A stretch of DNA of 64,000 bases from SW4 sp042466115 (GTDB taxonomy: Bacteria; Pseudomonadota; Alphaproteobacteria; Rhodobacterales; Rhodobacteraceae), in assembly GCF_042466115.1 (NCBI RefSeq), contig NZ_JAXHBQ010000001.1, positions 2,604,001 to 2,668,000 on the forward strand. Direction: 5' to 3'. Shown one piece after another: positions 15,870 through 25,105 of the stretch. The notes beneath the pieces are model-generated. The model did no database searches. It saw only the letters and a list, made by a program, of their open reading frames with translations, and was not told the origin of the DNA. Numbering within the stretch: position 1 is the first letter of the stretch; each line of letters opens with the position of its first letter. The position numbers and the translations under genes were made by a program.

Positions 15870-17375
15870 TCAGAGGTCCATCAACAACCGACGTGGATCT
15901 TCCAGCGCTTCTTTCACTCGCACCAAGAACGTCACGGCGCCTTTGCCATCCACAATCCGGTGGTCATAGGACAGCGCCAGATACATCATCGGGCGGATCA
16001 CGACTTCTCCGTTGATCGCCATGGGACGGTCCTGAATTTTGTGCATACCCAAAATACCACTTTGTGGTGGGTTCAAAATGGGCGAGGACATGAGCGAGCC
16101 ATAGACGCCGCCGTTGGAAATGGTGAAGGTGCCGCCTTGCATTTCTTCCATCGACAACTTGCCGTCGCGCGCCTTGGCGCCCTTTTCGGCAATCGCCTTT
16201 TCGATGTCGGCGAATGACATCGCGTCGGCGTCATTGATCACCGGCACCACAAGGCCGGTGGGCGTGCCCGCGGCGATGCCCATGTTGACGTAGTTTTTGT
16301 AAACAACATCGGTGCCGTCGATTTCGGCGTTCACTTCGGGCACTTCGTTCAGGGCATGGCAGCAGGCCTTGGTGAAGAAGGACATGAAGCCAAGCTTGAC
16401 ACCATGTTTCTTCAGGAACAGGTCTTTGTATTCGTTGCGCAGGGCCATCACCTCGGTCATGTCGACCTCGTTATAGGTGGTGAGCATGGCAGCGGTGTTC
16501 TGGCTTTCCTTGAGGCGCCGCGCGATGGTCTGGCGCAGGCGGGTCATCTTGACGCGTTCTTCGCGGTCGGCCTGTGCGGCGGGTGTGGCGGCGCGCGGGG
16601 CCGACACAGCAGCGGGCGCAGGTGTTGCGAGCGTTTTCAAGACGTCTTCCTTCATGATGCGGCCATCCTTGCCCGATCCGGTGACTTGATCAGCGGACAG
16701 ATTGTTTTCAGCCATCAGCTTCTTGGCGCTGGGCGCGTCTTCGGTGTCTTTGCCTGATGGTGCTGCGGCGGTGGTGGTTTCCGGCGCGCCGGTTTCGACA
16801 GCATGGGCCACAGCGCCGTCACCGCCGCGCGACATCACGGCCAGCTTGCCGCCAGCCTGCACGGTGTCGCCATCCTTGGCGAGGATTTCGGTGAGAACGC
16901 CATCGGCCGGGGCGGGCACTTCGACGCTGACCTTGTCGGTTTCCAACTCGCACAGCATTTCGTCGGCTTTGACGCTGTCACCGGCCTTTTTGAACCATGT
17001 GGATACGGTCGCCTCGCTCACGCTTTCGCCCAATGTGGGGACCATGACATCGACAGCTTCGCCGCCCTTGGCAGGGGCATCGTCGGATTTGGCTTCGGCC
17101 TTGGGCGCTTCCTTGGCGGGGGTGCTTGCGGCAGCTTGCCCGCCTTCGCTGATCTGGGCCAGCAGGGCATCGACGCCCACGGTTTCCCCTTCGGCAGCGA
17201 CGATTTCGGACAGGGTGCCGGCCACGGGGGACGGCACTTCGACGGTCACCTTGTCGGTTTCCAGCTCGCACAGCATTTCATCCTGCGCAACGGCATCGCC
17301 GGGTTTCTTGAACCATGTGGCAACGGTGGCCTCGGTGACGCTTTCGCCAAGGGTGGGGACACGAACTTCGGTCAT
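15870..17375 (-). CDS. odhB: 2-oxoglutarate dehydrogenase E2, dihydrolipoyl succinyltransferase
   Basis: A 501-residue E2 subunit that transfers succinyl groups from the lipoyl arm to CoA. It carries two lipoyl domains, with ETDKV lysines at 42 and 148, separated by an Ala/Pro/Lys-rich linker. Then come a peripheral-subunit-binding domain (KKLMAENNLSADQVTGSGKDGRI) and the catalytic domain ending in SYDHRIVDGKGAV with the active-site His and Asp. The E. coli homologue has one lipoyl domain; two are, to my knowledge, common in Rhodobacterales. The start overlaps the sucA stop by one base (TAATG), so the two are tightly coupled. Confidence 0.97.
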   Translation of the reverse strand: MTEVRVPTLGESVTEATVATWFKKPGDAVAQDEMLCELETDKVTVEVPSPVAGTLSEIVAAEGETVGVDALLAQISEGGQAAASTPAKEAPKAEAKSDDAPAKGGEAVDVMVPTLGESVSEATVSTWFKKAGDSVKADEMLCELETDKVSVEVPAPADGVLTEILAKDGDTVQAGGKLAVMSRGGDGAVAHAVETGAPETTTAAAPSGKDTEDAPSAKKLMAENNLSADQVTGSGKDGRIMKEDVLKTLATPAPAAVSAPRAATPAAQADREERVKMTRLRQTIARRLKESQNTAAMLTTYNEVDMTEVMALRNEYKDLFLKKHGVKLGFMSFFTKACCHALNEVPEVNAEIDGTDVVYKNYVNMGIAAGTPTGLVVPVINDADAMSFADIEKAIAEKGAKARDGKLSMEEMQGGTFTISNGGVYGSLMSSPILNPPQSGILGMHKIQDRPMAINGEVVIRPMMYLALSYDHRIVDGKGAVTFLVRVKEALEDPRRLLMDL

Positions 17376-20335
17376 TATTTCGATCCTTCGATGGTGAGCG
17401 CGTCATTCACGAGCGCGGCTTGTTGGGCTTTGTGTTGGCTGGCAAGGCCCGTGGCAGGCGATGCAGCAGCGGCGCGGCCGACATAGCCAGGCCGCGTATG
17501 TTTGGATTTGGCGCGGGTCAGCACCCATTCGATATTGGGTTCCATGAACGACCACGCACCTTGATTTTTCGGTTCTTCCTGACACCAGACCATTTCGGCA
17601 TTCTTGAAACGACTGAGTTCCTTGAGCGCGGATTGCGCGGGGAAGGGATAGAACTGTTCGAACCGCATGAGGTAAACATCGTCGATCCCGCGGGCATCGC
17701 GTTCTTCAAGCAGGTCGAAATAGACCTTGCCCGAACACATGACCACGCGCTTGATCTTGTTGTCCGCCACCAGTTTCGTGTCCGACAGCCCGTGCTGCGC
17801 ATCGTCCCAAAGGACGCGGTGGAAGGAACTGCCGGTCTGGAATTCTTCGGCCTTGGAGACGGCCATCTTGTGGCGCAACAGCGATTTCGGCGTCATCAGG
17901 ATCAGCGGTTTGCGATAGCTGCGATGCAACTGGCGGCGCAGGATGTGGAAATAGTTGGCGGGCGTCGTGCAGTTGGCGACGATCCAGTTATCCCCGCCGC
18001 ACATTGTCAGGAACCGTTCCAGTCGCGCGCTTGAGTGTTCCGGCCCTTGCCCTTCATAGCCGTGGGGCAAAAGGCAGACGAGGCCGGACATGCGCAGCCA
18101 TTTGCTTTCGCCGGAACTGATGAACTGGTCGAACATGATCTGCGCGCCGTTGGCAAAATCGCCGAACTGCGCCTCCCAGAGGGTCAGCGCATTGGGTTCG
18201 GCAAGGCTGTAGCCATATTCAAACCCCAGCACCGCATATTCCGACAGCATGGAATCGATGACCTCGTAGCGGGCCTGCCCTTCGCGGACATGGTTGAGCG
18301 GATAATAGCGGTCTTCGTTTTCCTGATTGATCAGGGCCGAGTGGCGCTGGCTGAACGTGCCGCGCGCAGAATCCTGACCGGACAGGCGCACGGGGAACCC
18401 TTCGGTCATGAGGCTGCCAAAGGCGAGCGCTTCGGCCGTGGCCCAATCAAAGCCTTCGCCGTTTTCGAACATGGCTTGCTTGGCTTCAAGCAGACGACCA
18501 ACGGTCTTGTGGATCGGGAAACTATCAGGTGCGGTCGTGATCGCGCGCCCGATATCGGCCATGGTGGCCGGTTTGATCGCGGTTTCGCCACGTTGGTAAT
18601 TGTCTTCGGCGTCACGATCCAGATGTGACCATTTCCCGTCAAGCCAATCGGCCTTGTTGGGTTTGTAGTCCTTGCCCGCCTCGAATTCGTCATTCAGGTG
18701 GGACTGGAAGCTGGCCTTCATATCCTCGATCTCGCCCTCGGGGATCAGGCCGTCGCGCACAAGGCGTTCGGTATAAAGCGTCAGCGTGGTCTTGTGGCCC
18801 TTGATCTTCTTATACATCACCGGATTGGTGAACATCGGTTCGTCGCCTTCGTTATGGCCGAACCGGCGGTAGCAGAAGATATCCAGCACCACATCCTTGT
18901 TGAACTTCTGGCGGAATTCCGTGGCGACCTTGGCGGCGTGGACCACGGCTTCGGGATCGTCGCCGTTGACGTGGAAAATCGGCGCTTCCACCACCAGCGC
19001 GTTGTCGGTCGGATAGGGGCTGGAACGGCTAAAGTGCGGGGCCGTGGTAAAGCCGATCTGGTTGTTCACGACGATATGCATCGTCCCGCCACAGCGGTGC
19101 CCGCGCAGACCCGACAGTGCGAAACATTCGGCCACGACACCCTGGCCCGCAAAGGCCGCATCGCCGTGCAGCAGGATTGGCATGACAGCCGTGCGGTCGG
19201 TATCGTTGAGCTGGTCCTGCTTGGCGCGCACCTTGCCCAGAACCACGGGGTTCACGGCCTCAAGGTGGCTGGGGTTCGCCGTCAGCGACAGGTGCACGGA
19301 ATTGCCGTCAAATTCACGATCAGACGACGCGCCAAGGTGGTATTTCACATCGCCCGAACCGTCCACGTCTTCGGGTTTGAACGACCCGCCCTGAAATTCG
19401 TTGAAAATCGCGCGGTAGGGCTTGGACATGACGTTGGCCAGCACCGAAAGGCGGCCACGGTGGGGCATGCCGATGACGATGTCACGCAGGCCCAACGCGC
19501 CACCGCGTTTGATGATCTGCTCCATCGCGGGCACAAGGCTTTCGCCGCCATCAAGGCCGAACCGTTTCGTGCCCATGTATTTGACGTGCAGGAATTTCTC
19601 GAAACCTTCGGCCTCGACCAGCTTGCTCAGGATCGCCTTGCGGCCTTCCTTGGTGAACGCGATTTCCTTGCCGTAGCCTTCGATGCGTTCTTTCAGCCAG
19701 CCCGCTTCTTCGGGGTTGGAGATATGCATGTATTGCAGCGCGAAGGTGCCGCAATAGGTGCGGCGCACAATGGCAAGGATCTGGTTCATGCTGGCAATCT
19801 CAAGGCCCAGCACATTGTCGATAAAGATCGGGCGATCCATGTCGGCGGCCTCGAACCCGTAAGATGCAGGGTCCAGTTCGGGGTGCGGGGTCTGGTCGCG
19901 CATCCCCAGCGGGTCAAGATCGGCAACCAAGTGCCCACGGATACGATAGGCGCGGATGATCATCAGCGCACGGATGCTGTCCAGCACCGCGTTGCGCACC
20001 TGCGCTTCGCTGACCTCGACACCCTTTTCCTGCGCCTTGGCCTTGATCTTGTCGGCGGCCGCTTTGGGTTCGGCGGGCCACTGGCCATCCAATGCGGCGG
20101 TCAGATCGTCATTGGGAACGGGCGGCCAATCAGTGCGGCCCCAAGACGGGCCTGCGGCCTCGGCCTTGGCATCCGCAGGGGCATCGCCCAAGGACTTGAA
20201 GAAGTCCCGCCAGCTTTCGTCCACGGCACTGGGGTCGCTCGCATAACGGGCGTAAAGCTGCTCGATGTATTCAGCGTTATGCCCCTGCATGAACGAGGAG
20301 GCGTGGAATGCGTCGTTGGGGGATTGGTCAGTCAT
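17375..20335 (-). CDS. sucA: 2-oxoglutarate dehydrogenase E1 component
   Basis: A 986-residue thiamine-diphosphate enzyme that decarboxylates 2-oxoglutarate and succinylates the lipoyl group of OdhB. Visible are the N-terminal E2-binding region (NAEYIEQLYARYASDPSAVD), the core GMPHRGRLSVLANV, HLGASSDREFDG, the ThDP-binding GDAAFAGQGVVAE to NNQIGFTT stretch, and the C-terminal LLPHGYEGQGPEHSSAR. Length is normal for the family. It lies in the sucC-sucD-sucA-odhB operon; a 56-bp palindrome separates it from sucD. Confidence 0.98.
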   Translation of the reverse strand: MTDQSPNDAFHASSFMQGHNAEYIEQLYARYASDPSAVDESWRDFFKSLGDAPADAKAEAAGPSWGRTDWPPVPNDDLTAALDGQWPAEPKAAADKIKAKAQEKGVEVSEAQVRNAVLDSIRALMIIRAYRIRGHLVADLDPLGMRDQTPHPELDPASYGFEAADMDRPIFIDNVLGLEIASMNQILAIVRRTYCGTFALQYMHISNPEEAGWLKERIEGYGKEIAFTKEGRKAILSKLVEAEGFEKFLHVKYMGTKRFGLDGGESLVPAMEQIIKRGGALGLRDIVIGMPHRGRLSVLANVMSKPYRAIFNEFQGGSFKPEDVDGSGDVKYHLGASSDREFDGNSVHLSLTANPSHLEAVNPVVLGKVRAKQDQLNDTDRTAVMPILLHGDAAFAGQGVVAECFALSGLRGHRCGGTMHIVVNNQIGFTTAPHFSRSSPYPTDNALVVEAPIFHVNGDDPEAVVHAAKVATEFRQKFNKDVVLDIFCYRRFGHNEGDEPMFTNPVMYKKIKGHKTTLTLYTERLVRDGLIPEGEIEDMKASFQSHLNDEFEAGKDYKPNKADWLDGKWSHLDRDAEDNYQRGETAIKPATMADIGRAITTAPDSFPIHKTVGRLLEAKQAMFENGEGFDWATAEALAFGSLMTEGFPVRLSGQDSARGTFSQRHSALINQENEDRYYPLNHVREGQARYEVIDSMLSEYAVLGFEYGYSLAEPNALTLWEAQFGDFANGAQIMFDQFISSGESKWLRMSGLVCLLPHGYEGQGPEHSSARLERFLTMCGGDNWIVANCTTPANYFHILRRQLHRSYRKPLILMTPKSLLRHKMAVSKAEEFQTGSSFHRVLWDDAQHGLSDTKLVADNKIKRVVMCSGKVYFDLLEERDARGIDDVYLMRFEQFYPFPAQSALKELSRFKNAEMVWCQEEPKNQGAWSFMEPNIEWVLTRAKSKHTRPGYVGRAAAASPATGLASQHKAQQAALVNDALTIEGSK

Positions 20336-20347
20336 GAAGTCACCTGA

Positions 20348-20403
20348 TGTAGGGTGGGACTTGTCCCACCAATGGTGGAAGGCGGGACAAGTCCCGCCCT
20401 ACA
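20348..20403. repeat. 56-bp hairpin between sucD and sucA (REP-like palindrome)
   Basis: Two 23-nt arms (20348-20370 and 20381-20403) are reverse complements with two mismatches and are separated by 10 nt. Each arm itself contains a smaller palindrome around GGGACTTGTCCC or GGGACAAGTCCC. It fills nearly the whole sucD-sucA gap and has no T-run. Such elements often alter mRNA stability within operons, which would make sucCD and sucAB levels differ. The role is inferred. Confidence 0.8.
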
Positions 20404-20405
20404 TT

Positions 20406-21287
20406 TTACCCGATTGCTTTCAGCACTGCTTCGCCAAGTGTCGCGGGGCTGTCGGCCACGACGATCCCTGCGGCTTTCATCGCTTCGATCTTGGATTCCG
20501 CGTCGCCTTTGCCGCCCGCAACGATTGCGCCTGCATGGCCCATGCGGCGTCCGGGAGGGGCGGTGCGGCCTGCAATAAAGCCGGCTGTTGGCTTCCAGCG
20601 GCCCGCTTTGCGTTCATCCGCAAGGAACTGCGCGGCTTCTTCTTCGGCGCTCCCGCCAATCTCGCCGATCATGATGATCGAGGTGGTTTCGGGGTCAGCA
20701 AGGAACATTTCCAGCACGTCGATGTGTTCTGTCCCCTTGATCGGGTCGCCGCCGATGCCCACAGCCGTGGACTGGCCAAGGCCAATGTCGGTTGTCTGCT
20801 TCACGGCTTCATAGGTCAGCGTGCCGGAACGGGACACAACCCCGACTGACCCGCGCTTGTGGATCGCGCCGGGCATGATGCCGATCTTGCAGGCGTCAGG
20901 CGTGATCACGCCGGGGCAGTTTGGCCCGATCAGGCGGGATTTCGACCCTTCCAGCGCGCGCTTGACGCGCATCATGTCCAGAACCGGAATACCTTCGGTG
21001 ATGCAGCAGATGAACGGAATTTCCGCATCGACCGCTTCAAGGATTGAATCCGCGGCAAAGGGTGGCGGCACATAGATCACGGTCGCATCCGCGCCGGTTT
21101 TTTCCACGGCCTCGTGGCAGGAGTTGAACACCGGCAGGTCAAGGTGGGTCATCCCGCCCTTGCCCGGTGTCACGCCACCGACCATCTGCGTGCCATAGGC
21201 AATCGCTTGTTCGGTGTGAAACGTCCCCTGCGAGCCGGTAAGACCCTGACAGATGACTTTGGTGTTTTCGTCGATGAGAATGGCCAT
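20406..21287 (-). CDS. sucD: succinyl-CoA synthetase alpha subunit
   Basis: A 293-residue alpha subunit of succinate-CoA ligase (ADP-forming), which carries the phosphohistidine intermediate. Motifs: CoA-binding GLTGSQGTFHTEQA and VTPGKGG, the GPNCPGVITP loop, SRSGTLTYEA, and the active-site GHAGAIVAGGKG with its phospho-His near residue 250. Its ribosome-binding site overlaps the end of sucC, and the gap to sucC is only 4 bp. Confidence 0.98.
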   Translation of the reverse strand: MAILIDENTKVICQGLTGSQGTFHTEQAIAYGTQMVGGVTPGKGGMTHLDLPVFNSCHEAVEKTGADATVIYVPPPFAADSILEAVDAEIPFICCITEGIPVLDMMRVKRALEGSKSRLIGPNCPGVITPDACKIGIMPGAIHKRGSVGVVSRSGTLTYEAVKQTTDIGLGQSTAVGIGGDPIKGTEHIDVLEMFLADPETTSIIMIGEIGGSAEEEAAQFLADERKAGRWKPTAGFIAGRTAPPGRRMGHAGAIVAGGKGDAESKIEAMKAAGIVVADSPATLGEAVLKAIG

Positions 21288-21291
21288 GGTG

Positions 21292-22485
21292 TTATCCTTT
21301 CACCGCTTTGACGATTTTCTGAGCACCGTCTTTCAGGTCGTCAGCGGCGATCACGTCCACGTCGGAATTGTTGATGATGGCTTTGCCCTCTTCCACTTTC
21401 GTGCCTTCAAGGCGCACGACCAGCGGCACTTTCAGGCCGACTTCTTTCACCGCGGCGATCACGCCCTCGGCGATGACGTCGCAGCGCATGATGCCGCCAA
21501 AGATGTTCACAAGGATGCCTTTGACGTTGGGGTCGGATGTGATGATCTTGAAGGCTTCGGTCACCTTTTCCTTGGTCGCGCCGCCGCCTACATCGAGGAA
21601 GTTGGCAGGTTCTGCGCCATAAAGTTTGATGATGTCCATCGTCGCCATCGCCAGACCCGCGCCGTTGACCATGCAGCCAATTTCACCATCCAATGCGATG
21701 TAGTTCAGATCGAATTTCGACGCGGCGAGTTCCTTGGGATCTTCCTCGGTCTCGTCGCGCAGGGCGGCCACATCGGCGTGGCGGTAAACGGCGTTGCCGT
21801 CGAACGATACCTTGGCATCCAGCACCTTGAGGTCACCCTTGTCGGTGACGATCAGCGGGTTGATTTCCAGCATCTCCATGTCTTTTTCGGTGAATGCCTT
21901 GTAAAGCAGGCCCATCAGGTTGACGCATTGTTTCACCTGTTGACCGGTGAGGCCGAGGGCAAATGCAACACGGCGACCATGGAACGGCTGGTAGCCTGTC
22001 GCGGGATCAACGGTGAAATTCAGGATTTTTTCAGGCGTCTTGGCGGCGACTTCTTCGATGTCCATCCCGCCCTCGGTCGAGCAGACAAAACCGATGCGGC
22101 TGGTTGCGCGATCCACCAGCAGGGCGAGGTAAAGTTCGGTTTCAATGCCCGATCCATCCTCGATATAGATGCGGTTGACGACCTTGCCCGCGGGGCCGGT
22201 CTGGTGCGTGACCAGGGTGCGGCCCAGCATTTTCTTGGCTTCCTGTGCGGCTTCTTCCACGGATTTGGTCAGGCGCACGCCGCCCGCTTCACCGGCGTCG
22301 GCCTCTTTGAACTTGCCCTTGCCGCGGCCACCTGCGTGGATCTGCGCCTTGACCACCCAAAGGGGTCCGTCCATTTCGCCAGCGGCGGTTTTCGCCTGTT
22401 CGGCGCGCAAAACGGCGCGTCCATCGCTGACCGGAGCGCCATAAGAGCGCAGCAGCGCCTTGGCCTGATATTCGTGGATATTCAT
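21292..22485 (-). CDS. sucC: succinyl-CoA synthetase beta subunit
   Basis: A 397-residue ATP-grasp beta subunit that makes ATP (or GTP) from succinyl-CoA in the TCA cycle. The N-terminus MNIHEYQAKALLRSYGAP fixes the start at 22485; the frame upstream to 22581 is untranslated leader. Other motifs are VVKAQIHAGGRGKG for nucleotide binding, EINPLIVT, and DVGGGATKEKV with IFGGIMRCDVIA for CoA/subunit contacts. First gene of the suc operon, with a 229-bp upstream region that carries an mdh terminator and twin palindromes. Confidence 0.98.
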   Translation of the reverse strand: MNIHEYQAKALLRSYGAPVSDGRAVLRAEQAKTAAGEMDGPLWVVKAQIHAGGRGKGKFKEADAGEAGGVRLTKSVEEAAQEAKKMLGRTLVTHQTGPAGKVVNRIYIEDGSGIETELYLALLVDRATSRIGFVCSTEGGMDIEEVAAKTPEKILNFTVDPATGYQPFHGRRVAFALGLTGQQVKQCVNLMGLLYKAFTEKDMEMLEINPLIVTDKGDLKVLDAKVSFDGNAVYRHADVAALRDETEEDPKELAASKFDLNYIALDGEIGCMVNGAGLAMATMDIIKLYGAEPANFLDVGGGATKEKVTEAFKIITSDPNVKGILVNIFGGIMRCDVIAEGVIAAVKEVGLKVPLVVRLEGTKVEEGKAIINNSDVDVIAADDLKDGAQKIVKAVKG

Positions 22486-22527
22486 GTTCGTCCCTCGTTT
22501 GCCAGTGGCTTTGGCTCTTTCAAACAC

Positions 22528-22533
22528 ACTATG
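22528..22533 (-). promoter_or_regulatory. candidate -10 element CATAGT of the sucC promoter
   Basis: On the minus strand CATAGTGTGT lies 42 bp upstream of the sucC ATG. The same nine bases ATAGTGTGT occur in the sdhC leader, where the hexamer is TATAGT. There is no good -35 hexamer at 16-18 bp, as expected for a promoter that depends on an activator. No transcription start is known, so this is a prediction. Confidence 0.35.
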
Positions 22534-22581
22534 GGGGCCTAAAACATGACTATTTTGACAACAGGGGCAAAAACCCGACAT

Positions 22582-22614
22582 TTGTGATCACACTCGCAAA
22601 ACGTGTGATCACAA
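22582..22614. promoter_or_regulatory. paired TGTGATCACA operators upstream of sucC
   Basis: TTGTGATCACAC (22582-22593) and GTGTGATCACAA (22603-22614) form a perfect 12-bp inverted repeat around a 9-bp spacer; each arm is itself built on the palindrome TGTGATCACA. The two boxes are 21 bp apart centre to centre, exactly as before sdhC. They lie 97 bp upstream of the sucC start. The likely binder is the FCD GntR regulator at 11896, whose own gene carries one copy (inference). A CRP/FNR-like protein is a weaker alternative because the half-sites have no 4-6 bp gap. Confidence 0.65.
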
Positions 22615-22663
22615 AATTGGAAATGTCGCGAACTGTGATGATTCGGTCGTAGGGGTGGCGCAC

Positions 22664-22690
22664 AAAAAAGGGCGCCCGGATGGGGCGCCC
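22664..22690 (-). terminator. intrinsic terminator of mdh
   Basis: Read on the minus strand, two copies of the self-complementary octamer GGGCGCCC separated by 5 nt form an 8-bp GC stem, followed directly by TTTTTT. It starts 25 bp after the mdh stop codon and separates mdh from the sucC promoter region. Confidence 0.9.
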
Positions 22691-22714
22691 CGATTTCAGA
22701 TGGGTTGGATCGTA

Positions 22715-23677
22715 TTACGCAAGCGAACTGTCGATACCAACGCAGGCTTCGACAAGGCCTTTCACGGCGTCGACAGATTTGTCGAACATCGCCTGTTCGT
22801 CTTTGTTCATCTTGATCTCGACGACGCGCTCGATGCCGCCGGCACCAATCACAGTTGGCACGCCGACGTAGAAGCCGTTCAAGCCATAAGCACCGTCAAC
22901 GTGGGCCGCACAAGGCAGCAGGCGTTTTTGGTCTTTCAGATAGGCTTCGGCCATTTCGATGGCGGATGTGGCAGGCGCATAGAAGGCGGAACCGGTTTTC
23001 AGCAGGCCAACGATTTCGGCGCCACCATCACGGGTGCGTTGCACGATGGCGTCCAGTTTTTCCTGCGTGGTCCAGCCCATATCGACCAGATCGGGCAGGG
23101 GGATACCGGCAACCGTGGAATAACGGGTCAGCGGGACCATCGTGTCGCCGTGGCCACCCAGCACAAAGGCTGTGACATCGCGCATCGACACGTCGAATTC
23201 TTCGGCGAGGAAGTGACGGAAGCGCGCGCTATCCAGCACGCCCGCCATGCCGCAAACCATGTTGTGGGGCAGGCCGGAAAATTCTCGCAGCGCCCAGACC
23301 ATCGCATCAAGCGGGTTGGTGATGCAGATCACGAATGCATTGGGCGCGTGTTTGGCAATGCCTTCGCCCACGGATTTCATGACCTTGAGGTTGATGCCCA
23401 GCAGGTCGTCGCGCGACATGCCCGGCTTGCGCGCCACACCCGCGGTGACGATGCAGACGTCGGCACCTGCAATGTCGGCGTAATCGGATGTGCCCGACAT
23501 CGCGGCATCAAACCCTTCGGCGGGGCCGGATTCGGCGATATCCAATGCCTTGCCCTGTGGCAGGCCATCAGCGATGTCGAACATGACAACATCACCCAGT
23601 TCCTTGACAGCTGCGAGGTGGGCAAGCGTGCCCCCGATATTCCCTGCGCCGATAAGCGCGATCTTTGCTCTGGCCAT
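22715..23677 (-). CDS. mdh: malate dehydrogenase (NAD)
   Basis: A 320-residue LDH-like malate dehydrogenase that oxidises malate to oxaloacetate. The N-terminal Rossmann motif is IALIGAGNIGGTLAHL, with the NAD-selecting Asp in FDIADG. Substrate and catalytic residues appear in TAGVARKPGMSRDDLLGIN, ITNPLDAMVW, the catalytic His in LGGHGDTMVPLTR. It is transcribed alone or as the first unit before its own strong terminator; the suc operon follows on the same strand. None of the TGTGATCACA boxes seen before sucC lies in its upstream region. Confidence 0.98.
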   Translation of the reverse strand: MARAKIALIGAGNIGGTLAHLAAVKELGDVVMFDIADGLPQGKALDIAESGPAEGFDAAMSGTSDYADIAGADVCIVTAGVARKPGMSRDDLLGINLKVMKSVGEGIAKHAPNAFVICITNPLDAMVWALREFSGLPHNMVCGMAGVLDSARFRHFLAEEFDVSMRDVTAFVLGGHGDTMVPLTRYSTVAGIPLPDLVDMGWTTQEKLDAIVQRTRDGGAEIVGLLKTGSAFYAPATSAIEMAEAYLKDQKRLLPCAAHVDGAYGLNGFYVGVPTVIGAGGIERVVEIKMNKDEQAMFDKSVDAVKGLVEACVGIDSSLA

Positions 23678-23877
23678 TTTGAAAGGTCCTTTGTCCGTTC
23701 GAGATTTGGTCGCCGATTGCTAATCCTTTCCAAGACATCGCGCAAGGTCGCTGCGCTGCGGCATAGCGCAGGCCATTGTTTGCAGGGGAATGTTTGCGTA
23801 AGTCTTTGCGCAAATCGGGGTTGGATTGGGCGTGGCGCAGCTGTGGCACCAATGATTCCCATGCGAAAGGCCACAAC

Positions 23878-24621
23878 GTGGACGGAACCTATTTCTGGAC
23901 ATTGGCGGTGATTGCTGCGGTCTGCACCGGTCTGTCCAAGGGCGGATTGCCGGCGATGTCAATGCTGTCGGTGCCTGTTCTGTCGCTGGCAATTTCGCCC
24001 GTGACGGCAGCGGGCCTGCTGCTGCCTGTCTATCTCTTTTCGGATATTTTTGGTGTTCTGGCCTACCGTCACGAGTTTCGCCGCGACCTGCTCAAGATCA
24101 CGGCGGTGGGGATGCTGATTGGCGGCGCGATTGGCTGGGCGACCGCGACGGTGGTTTCGGAAAATCTGGTGCGGGTGCTGATCGGGGTGATCGGCGCGAC
24201 ATTTGCCGTGAACCTGTTGTTGCGCCCGACCGGCGCCGTTGCCCCGCGCCCTGCCACATGGGGGCGGGGCGTGTTCTGGACAACCATTGCAGGGTTCACC
24301 AGTTTCGTGAGCCACGCCGGCGCGCCCCCCTGGCAGATCTGGCTGATGCCGATGAAGCTGACAAAGATGGCCTTTGCGGGCACGACGACCATGGCGTTCG
24401 CGATGATGAACGTATCAAAGATCGTGCCCTACTATTATCTGGGCCAGTTTGATCCGCAAAACCTGCGCGTGGCGGGGATGCTTTTGATCCCAGCAGTTGT
24501 GGGTGTTTACATCGGCTACCGGCTGACGCGCCTGTTGCCGGACAGGGTGTTTTTCGGGTTTGTGACCTGGGCGCTTTTGGGTGTGTCGATCAAGCTGATC
24601 TGGGATGGCGCATTGGCCTAG
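23878..24621 (+). CDS. TauE/SafE-family membrane permease
   Basis: A 247-residue protein with about eight membrane spans. Family features are two similar halves and the GLSKGGLPAMSMLSVPVL and SFVSHAGAPPWQIWLMP loops, the latter being the duplicated conserved element. Members export or import sulfite, sulfoacetate and other organosulfur anions; the substrate here is unknown. I use the GTG at 23878, because AAAGG lies 7 bases before it and the first span starts right after; the ATG at 23776 would add a non-family cysteine-rich leader. Its stop shares CTAG with the convergent gene. Confidence 0.85.
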   Translation: MDGTYFWTLAVIAAVCTGLSKGGLPAMSMLSVPVLSLAISPVTAAGLLLPVYLFSDIFGVLAYRHEFRRDLLKITAVGMLIGGAIGWATATVVSENLVRVLIGVIGATFAVNLLLRPTGAVAPRPATWGRGVFWTTIAGFTSFVSHAGAPPWQIWLMPMKLTKMAFAGTTTMAFAMMNVSKIVPYYYLGQFDPQNLRVAGMLLIPAVVGVYIGYRLTRLLPDRVFFGFVTWALLGVSIKLIWDGALA

Positions 24622-24932
24622 GCAGGCGCGTCCGTGTTGGGCAACCCTTCGGCCATCACCTGAAACGCCTGTCCTGACGCGACCATGCAGGTCAACCCGC
24701 CAGCCGCCGTGACGGTGATCGTCCAACTGCCCGTATCAAGCGAGGCAAACACCTCGACCACTGTATTGTTGGCGCCGACACCGATGGACTGGCGGCTTTC
24801 GCCATACCCTTCGGCAAGGCGCTGCACGACAACATCATGGGGTGCGCAGTTGCCCGATTGCGCGACGGCTTGCGTCGCCATGAAGGCCAGTGTTGTTACG
24901 CCCAGCGTCATTTTCAGAAAAGTGCGTGTCAT
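24618..24932 (-). CDS. small secreted hypothetical protein
   Basis: A 104-residue protein with a clear Sec signal peptide (FLKMTLGVTTLAFMATQAVAQ), leaving a mature periplasmic domain of about 80 residues. The mature part has two cysteines (GNCAPH and LTCMVASG) likely to form a disulfide, and a compact beta-rich pattern. It resembles small roseobacter periplasmic proteins of unknown function. It ends in the CTAG shared with the TauE gene and is divergent from the lyase gene, with 173 bp between the starts. Confidence 0.75.
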   Translation of the reverse strand: MTRTFLKMTLGVTTLAFMATQAVAQSGNCAPHDVVVQRLAEGYGESRQSIGVGANNTVVEVFASLDTGSWTITVTAAGGLTCMVASGQAFQVMAEGLPNTDAPA

Positions 24933-25105
24933 GGCAGTGCCTTTCGGTGCGTTTCATCGTCTTGCCACAACCCTGCCGCCTGTTTCCTTAAATATGGTTA
25001 ACAACCCTTAACGATGGGTGTTGCGCTGCGTTGCGGCATTTTCTCGGTTGAATGATCTGCGAATTTCTGGCCTGTTCCGCGCAACATTGTTGCGAGGAAG
25101 ATTCG

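Noticed and set aside
18698..20347. Long plus-strand open frame (549 codons) opposite sucA
   Set aside because: SucA is unmistakable on the minus strand, and the antisense frame has only random-looking composition.
22582..22614. CRP/FNR site as explanation of the TGTGATCACA boxes
   Set aside because: CRP and FNR sites have half-sites TGTGA and TCACA (or TTGAT and ATCAA) separated by 4-6 bp. Here the half-sites abut, and the same box lies before a GntR gene, which fits a different binder better.
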